DNA of 64,000 nt. Origin: Ehretia macrophylla (lineage: Eukaryota; Streptophyta; Magnoliopsida; Boraginales; Ehretiaceae). The notes under the pieces are model-generated. The model saw nothing but the letters and a program-made list of their open reading frames with translations, ran no database searches and was not told where the DNA came from. Below are positions 1-13,605 of this stretch, one piece after another. The stretch's first letter is position 1. Each line of letters opens with the position of its first letter. Position numbers and translations under genes: made by a program. The stretch is from NCBI GenBank assembly GCA_037974665.1, contig CM075773.1, positions 49,957,417 to 50,021,416 on the forward strand, written 5' to 3'.

Positions 1-59
1 TAATTTATTTGGGGTCAATTCTAATAAATTTTAATTTGGACTTGACAAACTTGGATTAT

Positions 60-275
60 AGTTGTCCCTAGAGGTATAGTCTACTAGTAGTGAGAGTAAA
101 ATTATTTTTGTGAGATTATAAGTTCGACACTCATCACTCCTTTAGAATTCTGTCATTGACGGACTTGGAGCATATATATAGTGGGTAAAAAAATCGTTCC
201 TGTGAGGTTGCGTGTTCGATACTCATCATTGCTTTAGAGTTCTGCCCTTGATAGACTTGAAGCATGTATAGGAAC
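60..275 (+). repeat. Two tandem copies of a ~92-bp tRNA/SINE-like unit
   Basis: Two direct copies of a degenerate unit lie about 92 bp apart. Each carries a motif fitting the pol III B box (gttcgacac at 122, gttcgatac at 214), followed by similar text (ctcatca..ctttaga.ttctg). The first copy also has an A-box-like stretch (tagtctactagtag). The layout resembles the head of a tRNA-derived SINE duplicated in tandem. No poly-A tail or target-site duplication was found, so this is a likely decayed SINE. The rest of 1-1050 shows no gene. Confidence 0.4.
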
Positions 276-1053
276 GTACTGCTACACCTAGGGGTGTGAT
301 AGTTAGTGGTCGAACTCTGACAACTGAATTTTTACGTGATCCAAAAAAAAAATTCAATTGTATCTCTTTCGAAAGAGTTATATATCTCGTGATCTAACAG
401 CCTTAATATTTTTTTCTCAGGATCTAACACCTTAGGGTTTTTTTATTTTATTTATAAGGAAAGTCTAAAGGCCGTAGAACACATATATTTAACTAACGAG
501 AATCAAATTTACAATTTCTTATATATAGAGCGAGTAATTTACAATTGAACCAAAAGCCGAGCAACTAACACCCTTAATATTAGTCTAAAAAACTTGTCAA
601 AAAAATTCCCTGTCATTAAAAATATAAATAAAATAGTTATATATCTTGCTAATGGTTGTCAACAATGTGAAATCTCCACCATGTGTTCTTATTAAGCTCA
701 ATCTTGACAATTATGTGACTTTTGTTTCAACGCATTTGTCCATCTACCGCGCTTTCATTCTAAGACCTGCCACCTTCAAATTGTCCATTTAATCAAGCCA
801 AAACTATCGGTCAAAATAACAAATAAGTGTAAATAATAATGTATGGGGTCGGACAATATCATAACTTTTAGTGCTCTAATGACTTAGCCAAACTTGTGAA
901 TAAATAATTTGTAAAAATATCAGGATCTAAAACATGTGAATCCCAAATATTAAGGAAAACAAGATTTTAAGAACAACCTTAATTACGATCAAAAGTTTGA
1001 ATGTGTGATAAGATTTCTGAACAAAACATGCGTTGAGTTTTTTGTGAGGTTTA

Positions 1054-1498
1054 GGCTCCGTTTGTTTGCCGTAAAATAACTTGCTTGTGTAAAATATTTT
1101 CCGTCGAAAGTGTTTTCCTGGAAAATAAAATATTTTACAGGGCTCTGTTTGTTTGCCGTAAAATAACTTGTTGGAGGAAAATATTTTACTGAAAAATAGA
1201 ATACTGAAAAATATTTTCTGATGTTTGGATGTGCCGTAAGTTTTGTAAAATGTTTTCTTTTCCCAAAGGACATGAAAACATTTTATATAATTTTGTACTA
1301 GCCGTAATTGTTGACCGGAAAATATTTTACGGTTGACCAATTTTCCGGTGTTACCAAACACCGTAAAATTAAGAAAAAGCAGCCGCAATTTTTGACCGGA
1401 AAACATTTTACGGTTAACCAATTTTCCAGTGTTACCAAACACCGTAAAATCCGGAAAATGTTTTCCGGAAAAATATTTTACAGCAAACAAACGGAGCC
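1054..1498. mobile_element. Tourist-like (PIF/Harbinger-type) MITE
   Basis: The element is bounded by terminal inverted repeats: ggctccgtttgtttgccgta on the left and its near-perfect reverse complement ending caaacaaacggagcc on the right. A TTA trinucleotide flanks both ends (1051-1053 and 1499-1501), which is the target-site duplication expected of PIF/Harbinger elements. A second copy of the terminal motif (gctctgtttgtttgccgta) starts near 1142, and the interior repeats gtaaaatattttcc-type units in both orientations. The open frames here arise from these repeats. There is no transposase, so it is non-autonomous. Confidence 0.75.
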
Positions 1499-1501
1499 TT
1501 A

Positions 1502-1680
1502 TATGTCATTATAGATATGACGATTTCAAGTATTAATTACATTTGATTTAATATTATTTTTTGTGATTAATCGAGCCTAAAAATTGCAACATAAATTTAA
1601 CCCTACTAAAATTTCCGCATAAACAAATAGTATAAAACATTTTTAATCCTTGTACTACTCTTCATTACATGAAAGATTAG

Positions 1681-1717
<37 letters not shown>

Positions 1718-4073
1718 GAAACGAATTCTCATCTATTTTCAATTGTTAGCCAATCCTACACACCTTATGTTTCTAAAAAAAAAATTAAGAACCAGGAATT
1801 AGGTTTTCAAAACTATACAAGGTCTGACGACATATATATTTTGAACATAGAATAGGAAATCATATTTTATGGTTAATTAAACCACAATCAAAATGAAAAA
1901 AAAAAAACCTCACTTTTATTCTTCTATTATATTGCTTTCATCGTATTAATATCAAAATTTGTGGAACTTAGTTCACCATGACAAGTTAAGTAAATCCTTT
2001 ATGTTAATAGTAAATATGTGGATAGTTTAACAAATAGAAACCTCATTGTTGTCATATATGTGTAGACTGATGTAAATGAACTTGATTGTACATCACGTTT
2101 TTGATTAGTTGGGATGAAATGATTACTAGTCGAGCAAAAAAAAAAGTTGAGTAAACCCTTTTTTTCTATCCCATTGATTTGATTTTAGTTATCATTTTAA
2201 AATATGACTCCTTGGTAAAAGAATATGGATTCTTTTTTTCTATTTTTCATTGAGATTTGATGGTGAAAAAATATTTTGCGTTAAAAAATAATAGTCTTTT
2301 AATGTATGTGGGGACTTTTCTAGACGTAGACTTAATGAGCAAGGGTAATATCAGAAACTCAGAGATGGTGATGAGATAATGCATGATGAAATGTGGAGGA
2401 AAAATGGGTGAATCTTTCACAAGAAAGTTCAGTTGGTTTTGGTAATCTTCCCCAAAACCAAGAATGATATTTACTTTATAATTAATGGAGGTGACAAAGA
2501 AAGAGAGGAGCCACCAAAAAAGATCGAGAAAGAGGGGAAAAAAGAAAGAGACTAGAAAAAATGTGAAAGAGAGTGCTTGGAATGGCATCACGCAATTTGT
2601 CTATTGCTTTGGTCCCACGAGGGTCGGCTTGCTCTCCCTCGAAAGTAATACAATCCTGCACGGCAATATATATGACTCCGAGTGAAAGATACTTCGTAAT
2701 ATTATAATGTTATAATTGTAATTTAATAATTATAAATTTTTTTATATTAATTCATCATAATTGTATTAATTATTTATAATAATTAGATTTCGTTCATATT
2801 ATCATAATATTACAAGTAAATTCATGAGATCTCTTTCTTTTTTAAGTTAAAATCGTAATTTAAACTTATAATTTTTCAATACAATAAATCGCAACCCAAG
2901 GACATTTCACTTTCATTTATGCTCACGAATTTTGCCTACTTGATGTACATGTGGGCACACACATTTCCCACCCAACTCATAAATCATTGTTTTCTTCTCC
3001 CTCTTAAGACACCCTTTCCTTTTCTACCGTTCAACATTGCACTCGTTTATTTGTGCGTTTCTTCTTTAATAAAACTAGCACGCTTTTTGCTTGTACACAT
3101 AAAAGAGAATCAATTTCCATAGATCGATTGTAAGTTGTAGTTATCAACTTACAAGTGATCCTTGTGGTTATAATGTTATTTATAACACATTCATACTCAT
3201 ATCAACATTTAAATTTAAACAAATAATTTTATAAAAAAAAATATAATTCAAATTAATTAGACAAAAGTCTACTCGACGGTGTGACCTATACTTATTCTGG
3301 AATATAAAACAGAAAGGCTTATGTATGGTGTACTGTTTGTATGTGGTTCCTTCGGGGATTTTCAAGACTTGATGGTTGACTAGTAAAATCCAGGTCAGGA
3401 TAGTAGACCTAATTAAATGAGTTGTAAAATAAGGTGAATATAAAAACTAATTATCAATTATCACACAATCGAGACTTAAACCAAATCGTTAAGCAATAGA
3501 AAATAATTAGAGAAAATCGAGGTGATTCAGAAAGAAAAAACACACACACACACACACATGCATAGTGCATGTATATCCAACCTTATAATTCGTGCGTGCA
3601 TATATAAATTTTCATTCAAAAGCATTTGTTTCCTTATAATAGATAGAAGGAACCATGTACAATCTTATAGGTAATGGATCGGCTCATAATATTATGAGTT
3701 ATAAACAAGATTCAACGATTATAAATTATTAATATAATTATAATCAAATAATGTGAACACTTCACAAGAGTTAATTAAATCTCGTTTATAATTTGACCCA
3801 AAAAAAATTAATTTATAATATTATGATGTTATTAAAAGATTATTGATTCTCAATTACTCGTAGATTTAAGAGACCACCTTAGCTTGTAAAGCATTAATGT
3901 ATCATGACACGCATAACCAGCCGGGTCAACTGCTTTCTGCATTAACAGGCTTTCAGCCACCTCGCTGTATTCTTTTGTTATTCTCCAGATGCTCTTGGAA
4001 TTCCCTTTTGGTTTTGTCTATTTGAAGCTATTGTAACATTAAATTAAAGTTTTAACATTTCATTTTCCTGACT
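1502..4073. other. Intergenic DNA, no gene seen
   Basis: AT-rich sequence without a recognisable gene. It contains a (TA)n tract at about 1681-1719, homopolymer A tracts near 1766, 1893 and 2137, and a short (CA)n run at 3541-3558. Short open frames at 2247-2685 and 2919-3122 show no recognisable domain and are not called as genes. Confidence 0.6.
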
Positions 4074-4490
4074 ATTGACGATACGAGCCGTCTATCAAAT
4101 TTGGATCATCTCGTAACTTTACTCTTAATTTTCCTTATAATGTAACATAATTTTATGATCAAGATTGCATGTATGCGTTTATGAGAATGCCGAAGTATTT
4201 TTAACATTAAATTGACAATACGAGTATTTTAATCGAATTTGAATTTTTTCATAATGTTATTATTAATCTTCCTTATAATGTAACATAATTTTACAAACAA
4301 GATTGCATGTATGCATTTATGAGAATGCCGAAGTTTTTTTAATATTCATTTGCGTGAGCATTGACAATACGAGTAACCTAATGAATTTGGATCCCCTCGT
4401 AATGTTTTCATTACTCTTTCTTATAACGTAATATAATGTTATGATCAAGATTGCATGAATGCATTTATGAGAATGCACGGAAGTGTTTTT
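4074..4490. repeat. Tandem minisatellite, three copies of ~138-148 bp
   Basis: Three direct copies follow one another, each made of a 'ttgacgatacgag' part, a '..ccttataatgtaacataatttta' part and a 'gattgcatgtatgc.tttatgagaatgc' part. The last motif begins at 4163, 4301 and 4449, giving periods of 138 and 148 bp. The copies have diverged by substitutions and small indels. No coding frame runs through them. Confidence 0.75.
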
Positions 4491-7400
4491 TTTTGCTTTG
4501 TTTTGTTTTTTTCTTCTTACCCCTTACCTCCACCTGCCTTCAACCCCATGAAATTTGAACCTTAATCCTTTAATTGTGATGAAAACTAGCCCACTACTCG
4601 ACTACTCTGGATATCGAATGCACGAAAGTTTTGCATGTGTAGGTGGCTAAATTTCAATCGGTTAACCCAAGTTGGAACTTTGAATTTGCATGCTTAAATA
4701 CACCAAACTCTTTCATGGATTGAAGTCTCAAACTAAGTTAAGAAACGTTCAAGCCAACTATATTTTTGGCCAATATGATAAGTTTCAAAACAGTGAGCTA
4801 TTTTCTAGGTGTTTAAAATCTTCTCCTCTTTATCGTCTTGTGGAAGGTAAATAACAATGCCTAGGCTATAGGCATGAAACAGGGTTTTGATTTTTTTGTG
4901 AGCTATGACCACTAATAGTACTCCCCAAATCTTAATAATGAAAGCGTTCTTGATTGGAGAAATTAAAGTTGAATTTGTTGGAGATATTAAATTAATCAAA
5001 TATGCAATATTTAAAAATTTAAACTTTTCTAAGTTGTCACCTATGTATTACGGTATCATATTTTTATTAATAGTTAAAATTGTCATGGTTTCAAGCCTTG
5101 TCACAATCAGTTATAGCTCAAAATCTATTATACGTGAAAGAACATTTTATATACTTTTTAATAGTTTAAAATTTTAAATCAAATGACCATTTATCAAAAC
5201 TTTGAAGCTATGGATAGATAAATATAGTATAGATTAGTGGATTATAGTTTTGATTTTTTTCCCTAAAACTTTCTTTTCTATTTTTCTTTTCTTTTGAAAA
5301 CCATACTTTTTTTTTGTTAATTTCTTAAAGGGACTGAAAGTGAAACGTAAAGAAAATCATCATTTCCAAGAAGTATCATGAAATCATGCGCATTTCCTTG
5401 GGTTGAAGACACAGCCACTTTACTTAACCCATTTCTTTAATCCTAATCCAACCATTCTCCATCCATTTGCTTGACCTATACTCACTCTCAAACTTCAATT
5501 GATCATATTTTCTAGGGTTTTCTTTAAATATCTCCAAACACTTCTTCTTTAGATTCAATGAAGACTTAAATTATACAATATATATTAAACGATATTACAT
5601 GTAAGAACTGATTTTATAATATCTTACAATTACGACGAGAAATATACCACTAAATCAAAAACCTGATGGTTTTCCTAACATTTCTTTTCTTTCATTTTCC
5701 TCTGATCTATAACATGGGGGCACAACTCTCATTGCTAGCTACCTCCACTACTTTCTCTACTGTCTACCCACTTCCTATATGCTTTCCTCACACAAAAAGT
5801 ATTCTCAACCATACTTAATGTTCATATAACAACAGTTGGGAGATATATACTTTCCTTCTACCTTTCTTCATGAAATAATTCTGTTTTATTTCTCCCCCTA
5901 GTGAATGATTAAAACTATTTCTAGACTTGAACTCCTGATATGTTACAAATTTAGATTCTCTCGTAATACTAATTGTCTTTTATTGTAATGAGAGAGATTT
6001 AAAATATTAATTATTTAACCTAACAATGATAAAGTTATGATGATAAATAAATAAATAAAATCCGTTATATACACCTAAAAACTCACAACATCATTAAAGC
6101 AAACGATTAAATAAATACGAATGTCATACCTTTTCACATAATAACTTTAAATTTGTATTATCATTATCGCTTTATTACCTTTAAATCAAACAATCAATGA
6201 TCTAAGTTTCTCTTATATTCAAATCCCTTTGTTATACACCCGAAAATTCACAACTCCCTATATCTATAATCCTAGTTGACTAAAGATTATAAAGCCTATG
6301 GAGGATTTGGTGAAATATAAAAACTTTGTCCACCCAAAGTGGGGAAGAGAAAAGGGAAAGGTGGAAAATATATGTCCATTACCTTGACATGACCAACCGA
6401 ATAAATTTTCGTACGAAATGCCAGCAAAGAAGAAACACCCAGAAAAGAAAAAATAAAACTCACATGGAATGGTCAGAAATCATAGATGAAAGTGGTGCAA
6501 CTAATCTTTCAACTTATAAGAATAATAATTTATAATGACATAAGCAAAGCAAATTAAATAGTTAATATTACTATATCTCATCTAATCTTTCATGGATCTA
6601 ATGTGAGCTAACAAGTGATCATAATGGAGTATTAGTGATGGGAAGCATTTCTTTGTGGACAACCTAATGAACATTTACCTAAAACTACTCCCAATTAAGC
6701 TTCAGTCAGCTTTTGCTTTATAGGTGTGCTATATACGTAGCAGTTGAATCATCACATCCATCCAATATGCCCTTTATCCCCAATATATGCAAGGGGTAGA
6801 AAAAAAAGTTTGATGATTTTGCACGATATGCAATATATATGGCTGAAAAGGCAGATACAAGAAGTTGGCAAGCTAGATCATGCCTTTTCCGAACGGATTA
6901 TAAGCTTTCGAGATTTGAATTTTGATGTGAGTTTAAAATTTTTTTTTAAAATAATCCGTCTCATTAAAAAAGAAAAAAGAAGTTGACAAAGTTAGGGCGG
7001 TGGCTTTTGGGCTATTATTTACTGTTAGGACTTGTGTAATTATAGCAATTATTTTATATAGTACGCAGGGACAGAGGCACACTTAGGCTAGGGTGTGCAT
7101 GTCTACTTCTCACTTAGTAAGGGATATTTTGATAATTTTTCATTTAATTTTTTTTTTTTTTTTAAAGAGATAGCCTGCATGTCAATCACCGTAATACACA
7201 CCTGGATTTTGGGAGCCTGACTCTACCACCAATAATACGCAATGTCATAGCATGGACATTTAATACAAATCAATTTTTTTTTTTACTCAATCAGTAAATG
7301 GACTATTTATTGCAATAAACCCAAAAAAATTATACAGGAGTATATATGCTCCCTAATAAAAAATATAGTGAAAGGAATTTATAAAAGAATGTAATTATTA

Positions 7401-7941
7401 ATATTCCATACTTTACAAATACTAATATTAATAATTGTACGTCAATTCTCTTGTGTTTGCTAAAAGATTCAATAAAATGATGCGAATATGGCATATATTT
7501 AAAGACGAATAAGATGAAATAACTATGAGAGTGACTTGTGATCTGCTGCTAATTTGATTATTCGTCCATGTGAGCCAAGACTTGATTTGAGAGTTGAAAA
7601 ATAAAAAAGAGAAGATAAAAATATGCCAAAATGAGGGATCTGTCTTGGCACCCAAATCTAAGGTGTTTGAGCAGTCCATTGTCCCACCACACCTTCTTTT
7701 GTGCTCCCTAAGGTGTTAGAGCTTTAATTTATCCCATGTCCCCATGCCATCTTAAAAATATATTGGTCCTATGCATAATTAAATCACAGAATTATATATG
7801 TCACTAAGAGCTCTGATTTGGGCTGATAATTAACGCTCTCCTCAATAATTATTTGTCATCACTTCTTTAAAGGAAATTAAATATGACCTTTGAACAATAC
7901 AAATTTCAAAGATAAAAAAATGGTGAAACAATTCAACCAAC
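4491..7941. other. Intergenic DNA, no gene seen
   Basis: AT-rich, mostly unique-looking sequence with no supported gene. Open frames at 4905-5177 and 6326-6986 are short and low in complexity, and lack recognisable motifs. Poly-T tracts occur near 7147 and 7276. Confidence 0.55.
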
Positions 7942-8149
7942 AAAGATTAAACACACGCTCAATACCTATAAATTAGTTTAAAGTATGGTAGGAGTTTTCG
8001 TCATAGCACCTACAATAGTTCAATTTGTATAGTTTGGGAGATTGTCTAATGTTTCCCAATCCATGTGAGTTTGCTTTTTGCACCTTTTGTATAGATCTTG
8101 AAACTTGATAGTATCACTTGTTTATTTAGTAAAAAAGATTAAACACACG
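7942..8149 (+). mobile_element. Short retroposon insertion with 16-bp TSD
   Basis: The 16-base word aaagattaaacacacg occurs at 7942-7957 and again at 8134-8149, with 176 bp between. The inserted piece ends in an A-rich tail (tttagtaaaa). A perfect direct repeat of this length plus an A-rich 3' end is the mark of LINE-machinery insertion on the + strand. The body could be a 5'-truncated LINE tail or a retroposed transcript fragment. Its family was not recognised. Confidence 0.6.
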
Positions 8150-8439
8150 GAAGAGGTAAATCTAGTGGTGAAGCGCTTAGGATTGGGCAAAAAATTCACT
8201 TGCGTCTCTAATTTAAATTAGTGAGAAAATTAATCTTCTTGGTCCAACCTCAATTGGCCTTGTATTTGACTATCCTAAATTGTTCATCTTCTAGATAGGG
8301 TCATATATGTGGTAGAATTTGGATTCTTCTCAAGAAGAATTATCCGTTGTAAAAAGAAAAAAATTAAATATTTTCATTGAGACACTCATAATGAGAGTTT
8401 ATCAAAAAGAAGAGATGTTGTTGCAATATTCACGTATAC

Positions 8440-8487
8440 TATATCTCATTCATTAACTGTTCAAAAAAAATATATCTCATTCATTAA
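8440..8487 (+). mobile_element. Tail-only micro-insertion with 17-bp TSD
   Basis: A perfect 17-base repeat (tatatctcattcattaa) occurs at 8440-8456 and 8471-8487. Between the copies is a 14-base insert, ctgttcaaaaaaaa. The long exact duplication and A-rich 3' end fit target-primed reverse transcription that stopped after copying only the tail of a LINE-type RNA. Confidence 0.6.
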
Positions 8488-8489
8488 TG

Positions 8490-9834
8490 AAAAGAGAACG
8501 TATCCAAATGTACCATTCAGATTTTGACTAAAATTGAATGACAAAAATAGGTGAATAGACACCTAAAAACTAGTTCAGAAATAAAGAAAAGAGAGAGGGG
8601 GTAGAGATTTTATTAATGAAAATGTCAGCAGAGGAAGGTGAGGGGGTGTTTAATAATTTAAAGAAACCATGCAAGTACTTTGGCATCTCTTGTGAATGAA
8701 TAATGATAATGCATGCCAGAGTCATAAGAATAGCAGCTACCAGCAGACAAGAAAGAACCTCCTCAGATAGGATAACGATGAGAAACGGATTCAAAATTTA
8801 TATTTAATGAAAATTAAAATCATATAATTTAATATTTGTATATAAATAATATTTTTTAATAGAGACTAATCAATGTTTCGGGTTAAAAATACTTTATAAA
8901 TACATATATTTTTAATAATAAAACTACAATTTAATTTTTAATAATTTCACTTTCGAGATGAATGAAAACTGCAGCGGGGGTGGCCCAAATATAGGTCCGC
9001 CTGTGGAAAGGGTGCAGCAACATGGTCATCACAGTGTGTGGGAGTTGGGTGGTGGGTCGACGTCGTCTTTGTAAGTTTTTGCTGCGAAAGAATCAAAAGC
9101 TTTCACTGCAACTCCTGACCCTCAAATTCATTGTGGTCACACCACCTTTGGAACCACCAAAAGGGCCCATCATGGAACTTGCTTTTATTTTTTACTAATC
9201 TTGTTTGAGTTGATCAGACACGTTCGTAATCATTGCCACCCATGACTAAGCTTTGTGTGTCTGGTACATGTCAATGCATCTACATACACATAAAAACAAT
9301 AATCATTTATTTTGTCATGGTAGAAGTAAATAAAGAAAGAGTTGTCACTACCTGACCTCGAGAATATTTAAAATTATTTTAGAAAATGTTATTTGTTACA
9401 ATATTTAAAATTATTTTAAAAAATATTTAAAATAATTGTATATGATTTCGTTATAAATTTTTTACTGTAATATTGTTTTGTAAATGATAAGCAATAGTCT
9501 AAAAAAATTGTTGCAATTAAACATATTTTATAATCGTTACGGAAAGTAATATTATGAGTAATTATTAACAAAAAAGTGATAAAAATTAACCCTCGTAATA
9601 AGACATCTATAGCAATGATTTTTTTTTTTTTCATATTTCAATTGGAGTGTTGCAAAAAAATTAAAATGTTATAATGCATCATGTGTTAGGATCCTTCAAT
9701 GCACCATCAGATTTGTAGTGTTTTTGGTAAATTTAATGTGATCATGACTAAAATGAGAAGAAAGATTAGATTGTCATTTTTCACGTAAATACTCAACAAA
9801 TTCTTCAAAGAATACTAGTTAACGATTTTAGAGG
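8490..9834. other. Intergenic DNA, no gene seen
   Basis: No supported gene. The stretch 8960-9180 is less AT-rich and more complex than its surroundings and could be old single-copy DNA. Open frames at 8570-8794 and 9416-9634 (minus) are low-complexity and not convincing. Confidence 0.5.
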
Positions 9835-11060
9835 GGCGTTTGGTTCATGGAATCTTACAGAATTCTCAAGAATGTAAAGTTTGAAATATGTTATTTTCAT
9901 GTTTGGTTCACGGAATAAAAAAATATTCTTGAGAATACAATATTTTCATGATTTTCTCAATTTTTATTCCCGTGTGAAGGGGTGAAAATCATATATTCTC
10001 AAGTTATGAGAATATTTTGGAGAAATCAAAAGACACAAATACCCATCTTAAAAAATGCATAATTCAAATAAATAAAATAATATAATTCAAAAAATTAATT
10101 AAAAAATAAAGAAAAAATAAAACAAAAAATAAAATAAAATAAATAGAAAATAAAAATTAAATTAAAGTTAAAAATGATCAAATAAAATAAAAAATAAAAA
10201 AAAGATATAATAAAATAATTTTAATAAGAATAAAATTAAATTAAACAAAATAAAATATTTAGAAATAAAAAAGTAAATAAATAAAAATTATTAATTTTTT
10301 AAGTTAACTATCGTTATAATTTAAAAAAATTAAATAACAAAAAATAAAAAATTAAATTAAATAAATAAAATTTATTAATTTTTTAAGTTAACTAACATTT
10401 ATGATTTAAAAAAATTAAATAACATAACATAAAATAAAAATAAAAAAAAAATAAAATAAAAAAAAAAAAATAAAAAAATGAAATGACATAAAAAAATAAA
10501 ATAAAATAAATAAAAATAAAATGCAGAGGACATGTCAACAATTAGATGCTCGCTATTAAATAAAATTTAACAAATAAAACAATAAGAAAAAATAAAATAA
10601 AATAATAAAAAATAAAATATAAAAAATAAAATTTATTAGTTTTTAAAGTTAAATTAACATTTTATAATTTATATTTATATTTAAAATAATTTTCAATGGT
10701 TCTAATTTTTTTATTTTTAAATTAAAATTCAAGCTTAAAAATAAAAATAAAAATAAATAAAATAATTTTGTTCTTAGGTTCAATTCCTACTTGATAAGAA
10801 ATGAACATTTTTTTGCTCGCGTATTAGCAAAGTATACAAAATGTATCGTATTTATACACATTTTATAATATTTTAATTTTTTTGAGTTAGAGACATTTTT
10901 GAAAAATTATTCAAGATTCTTAGGAATATTGAGTCTAACCAACATAATAAAAAGATATTTCTAAGAATTTGACAAAATATTCTTAGGAATATTTTTAACA
11001 TTCCAAACAATTTTAATCATATTCCCAGCAATAACATTCCCAAAAATATTATTCTTGTAA
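9835..11060. mobile_element. MITE-like element with A-rich interior
   Basis: The left edge (ggggcgtttggttcatgga) and the neighbouring repeats of tattcttgagaata resemble a common class of plant MITE termini. Related text in the opposite sense (ttcttaggaatatt..aacattcc) occurs at 10915-11050. Between them, 10020-10780 is built almost wholly of aaaataaa-type words on the + strand, a strongly purine-biased low-complexity block. Neither a clean right inverted repeat nor a target-site duplication was found, so the boundaries are approximate. Confidence 0.4.
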
Positions 11061-13271
11061 TACTAAAGATTTTTTAATAGTTAAAATAAAATAAAAATAT
11101 ATGTAGGTGATAATAAATAGAAGAGTATTTGTTTTGTGGGTTTAATCATATAATTATTGGGTTTGGGGGTTACAACTATTCATATTTTGCACATCATGGA
11201 CATAATTAGATGTTACATATTTATTAGTAGGAGCTAAGGAGTTAGGAGTTAGAAACCTTTGAGTTCTATCAATACAACATATTTCATAATTGGAATTAGC
11301 AAAGTTTGACCTTTTGTCATACTATATAGAAGAGTGTGAAATAAAAAATAATTTGTGAGAAGAAAGAATCGTTAAAGGCTATTGAGATTAGTAATTTGTG
11401 GTTTAGATGGTTCTTGATTAACGTGTTCTTTGAATTAGAGTTGGATTCTTCATGTTTCGTGTTTAAGGTAAGCAACCGCAATTCTTCTAGTATTTTATTT
11501 TGAAGAAATATGTTTATTGTATCCTTGTTCAAAGTAAAGCGTTAGTTTATAAAAATCTTAGTTATCTTTATTTAAATTATGATTTTGAAATTATATTTAT
11601 TTTAAAAAATAGTTTATGAAAAAAATTGATTTTCTAAAATATATATGATTTTAATTTTCATGAGTTAAACTTTGGTTTATTAAGTGAAAATTACTTATTA
11701 CGTTAAAATTTGATTTGTTAAATGACGTTGGCACGACACATATGAATTTCGCTAAGTCTTCGACCTTTGAAAAGTTAGTTTTTGAAAATTATATATGTGA
11801 TTTTTATTCACAAGTCAACTATGATTGATATTCGATATGTGTACCTTCAAGGAGTTAATCTTTGTGACTTTGGATACGCTATGAGACGCGTTATTCGAAA
11901 TTAATTTCGACTTTGTTTTGTAGATCTTTGTGTAGCTACATAGTATGTGACTCTTTGTAATCACAGTCGCTTGTGAATACATGCACTTTTACTTAGTATG
12001 TATGCTTTGACAAATTAAATATATTTCGGACTTAGTATATTTCAATATTTAATATGAAGAAAATATTTCCAAAATACTTTTTGAGTCATGCCAACATGCT
12101 AGAAAAGTTGTGAAGTACTTATTGGACTTTGTATCTCACTCTTTGTTATGATTTCAAATTATGAAGACACAAATTCTACAACGAAGTAGGAGAATTAGAG
12201 CGTGAAGTTCGTGTTGATCATTGATATGTAAAAGGGGTGCTAGGGATTAATTTTAGAATATGTCTTAACTTATTAGTTAGCTCTTGTATTTGATGTAAGC
12301 ATAACTAATATGAGATTTTTTGACATTTTGAATTTTGGAGTTTCCTAAGCTTTTGTACATGAGGGATTTAGTTACATTTTGTGGTATTTTATGATTATTT
12401 TAAAAATGATGTTTGAGCCTTGCATTAGAAATACGGCGATTATCACGTGCCATATATATAAAAATTTTAGTTTTAAGACGGAATAATTTTTATAAATAAA
12501 AAATTAATTCATGAATCAAATATCCTAGGTGTCAAGGCACATAACCCTTTTGGCACTAGAGACAGATTATATCATACAAAATAGGTCTATCATGAGGCAA
12601 ATTCGTGTGTCAGATTAGCCGGCTAATCATGAATTGCATCAAGCACTCAGTAGTTATAACGTTGATCATCTCTGGAGGCTACTAATACTACTTTTGAAAA
12701 AAGATAGAAAAAGGTAAAACATCCTCTACAAAACTTTGCTTTCATTTGAAAAAAAAAAAAAAAAAGTCCCAGTAAACAGTAGAGACTTGCTGGCAATATC
12801 CAAAATATGAAGCTTAATCATATCAATCAGGTTGGATCACAATCACTTGCAGACATCAAACGGATTGCTAGCTCATTTTCTTTGCAACTAAGGTTATCTT
12901 CAATATAATCTCTATAATGGATCTATCCATCATTTTAAAGATCCATATAAAGACCAAATAATATTTTAAAAACCGACTTAAAAGTTTGTATAGATATTGA
13001 GCAATAAATATTGAGCTTCTATTGTTAAGAACAAAAGCATTAATTCGAAAATCAGTGGTCCCCTTAAAATGGATTGTAGCACAGGTATCATGGTGATTAA
13101 TTGGTACTGAACACATCACATCACCATAATCGTATCAATAGAAGCTTGTATAGATATGTCTGTGACCCCTCTTTCGATGCACGAATAAGTTAAAGAGTTG
13201 TTATTTGATCCGTCGTGACAGATAAACGGATTGTTATTCAAAACAATACGGGGCCTTCTTTGTCGTTAAGG
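11061..13271. other. Intergenic DNA, no gene seen
   Basis: AT-rich sequence without a recognisable gene. Open frames at 11317-11532 and 12868-13119 (minus) show no known domain. A poly-A tract lies at about 12750-12765. Confidence 0.5.
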
Positions 13272-13605
13272 TATTTTCAATAGAGGTTTTATAATATAAT
13301 TTTTTTTAAATTTAAGTATTTTTAGAGTTTTATATTTTAAAAAGTAATACTATTTATGACAAAAGTATATGAAATGCACTACTTTTAATTTAAAAAATAC
13401 TAAAATAAAGCCATAGACTATATTTTGTTTAGCAAATTTGTTGAACAAAATAGAATATGTGGCTCTATTTTAACATCTTTTAAACCAAAAGTAGTAGACC
13501 TTACATACTTTTGTCATAAATAGTATTATTTTTTAGACCATGAAATTCTAAAAATACCCAAATTTAAAAAAATTTACATTTTAAAGCCCTTATAATGGAC
13601 GCAAT
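13272..13605. mobile_element. Fold-back MITE (long inverted-repeat hairpin)
   Basis: The two halves are nearly complete inverted repeats. The left half reads ..aagtatttttagag..tactatttatgacaaaagtat..ctacttttaatttaaa..taaagcca. The right half reads tggctctattttaac..taaaccaaaagtagta..atacttttgtcataaatagta..aaaaatacccaaattt. The centre of symmetry is near 13437. This is the structure of a fold-back MITE, and its transcript would form a hairpin with arms of about 150 bp. Exact termini and target duplication are not clear. Confidence 0.65.

Noticed and set aside
927-1514. Overlapping frames of 68-187 codons
   Set aside because: They translate the repeated terminal and subterminal motifs of the MITE at 1054-1498.
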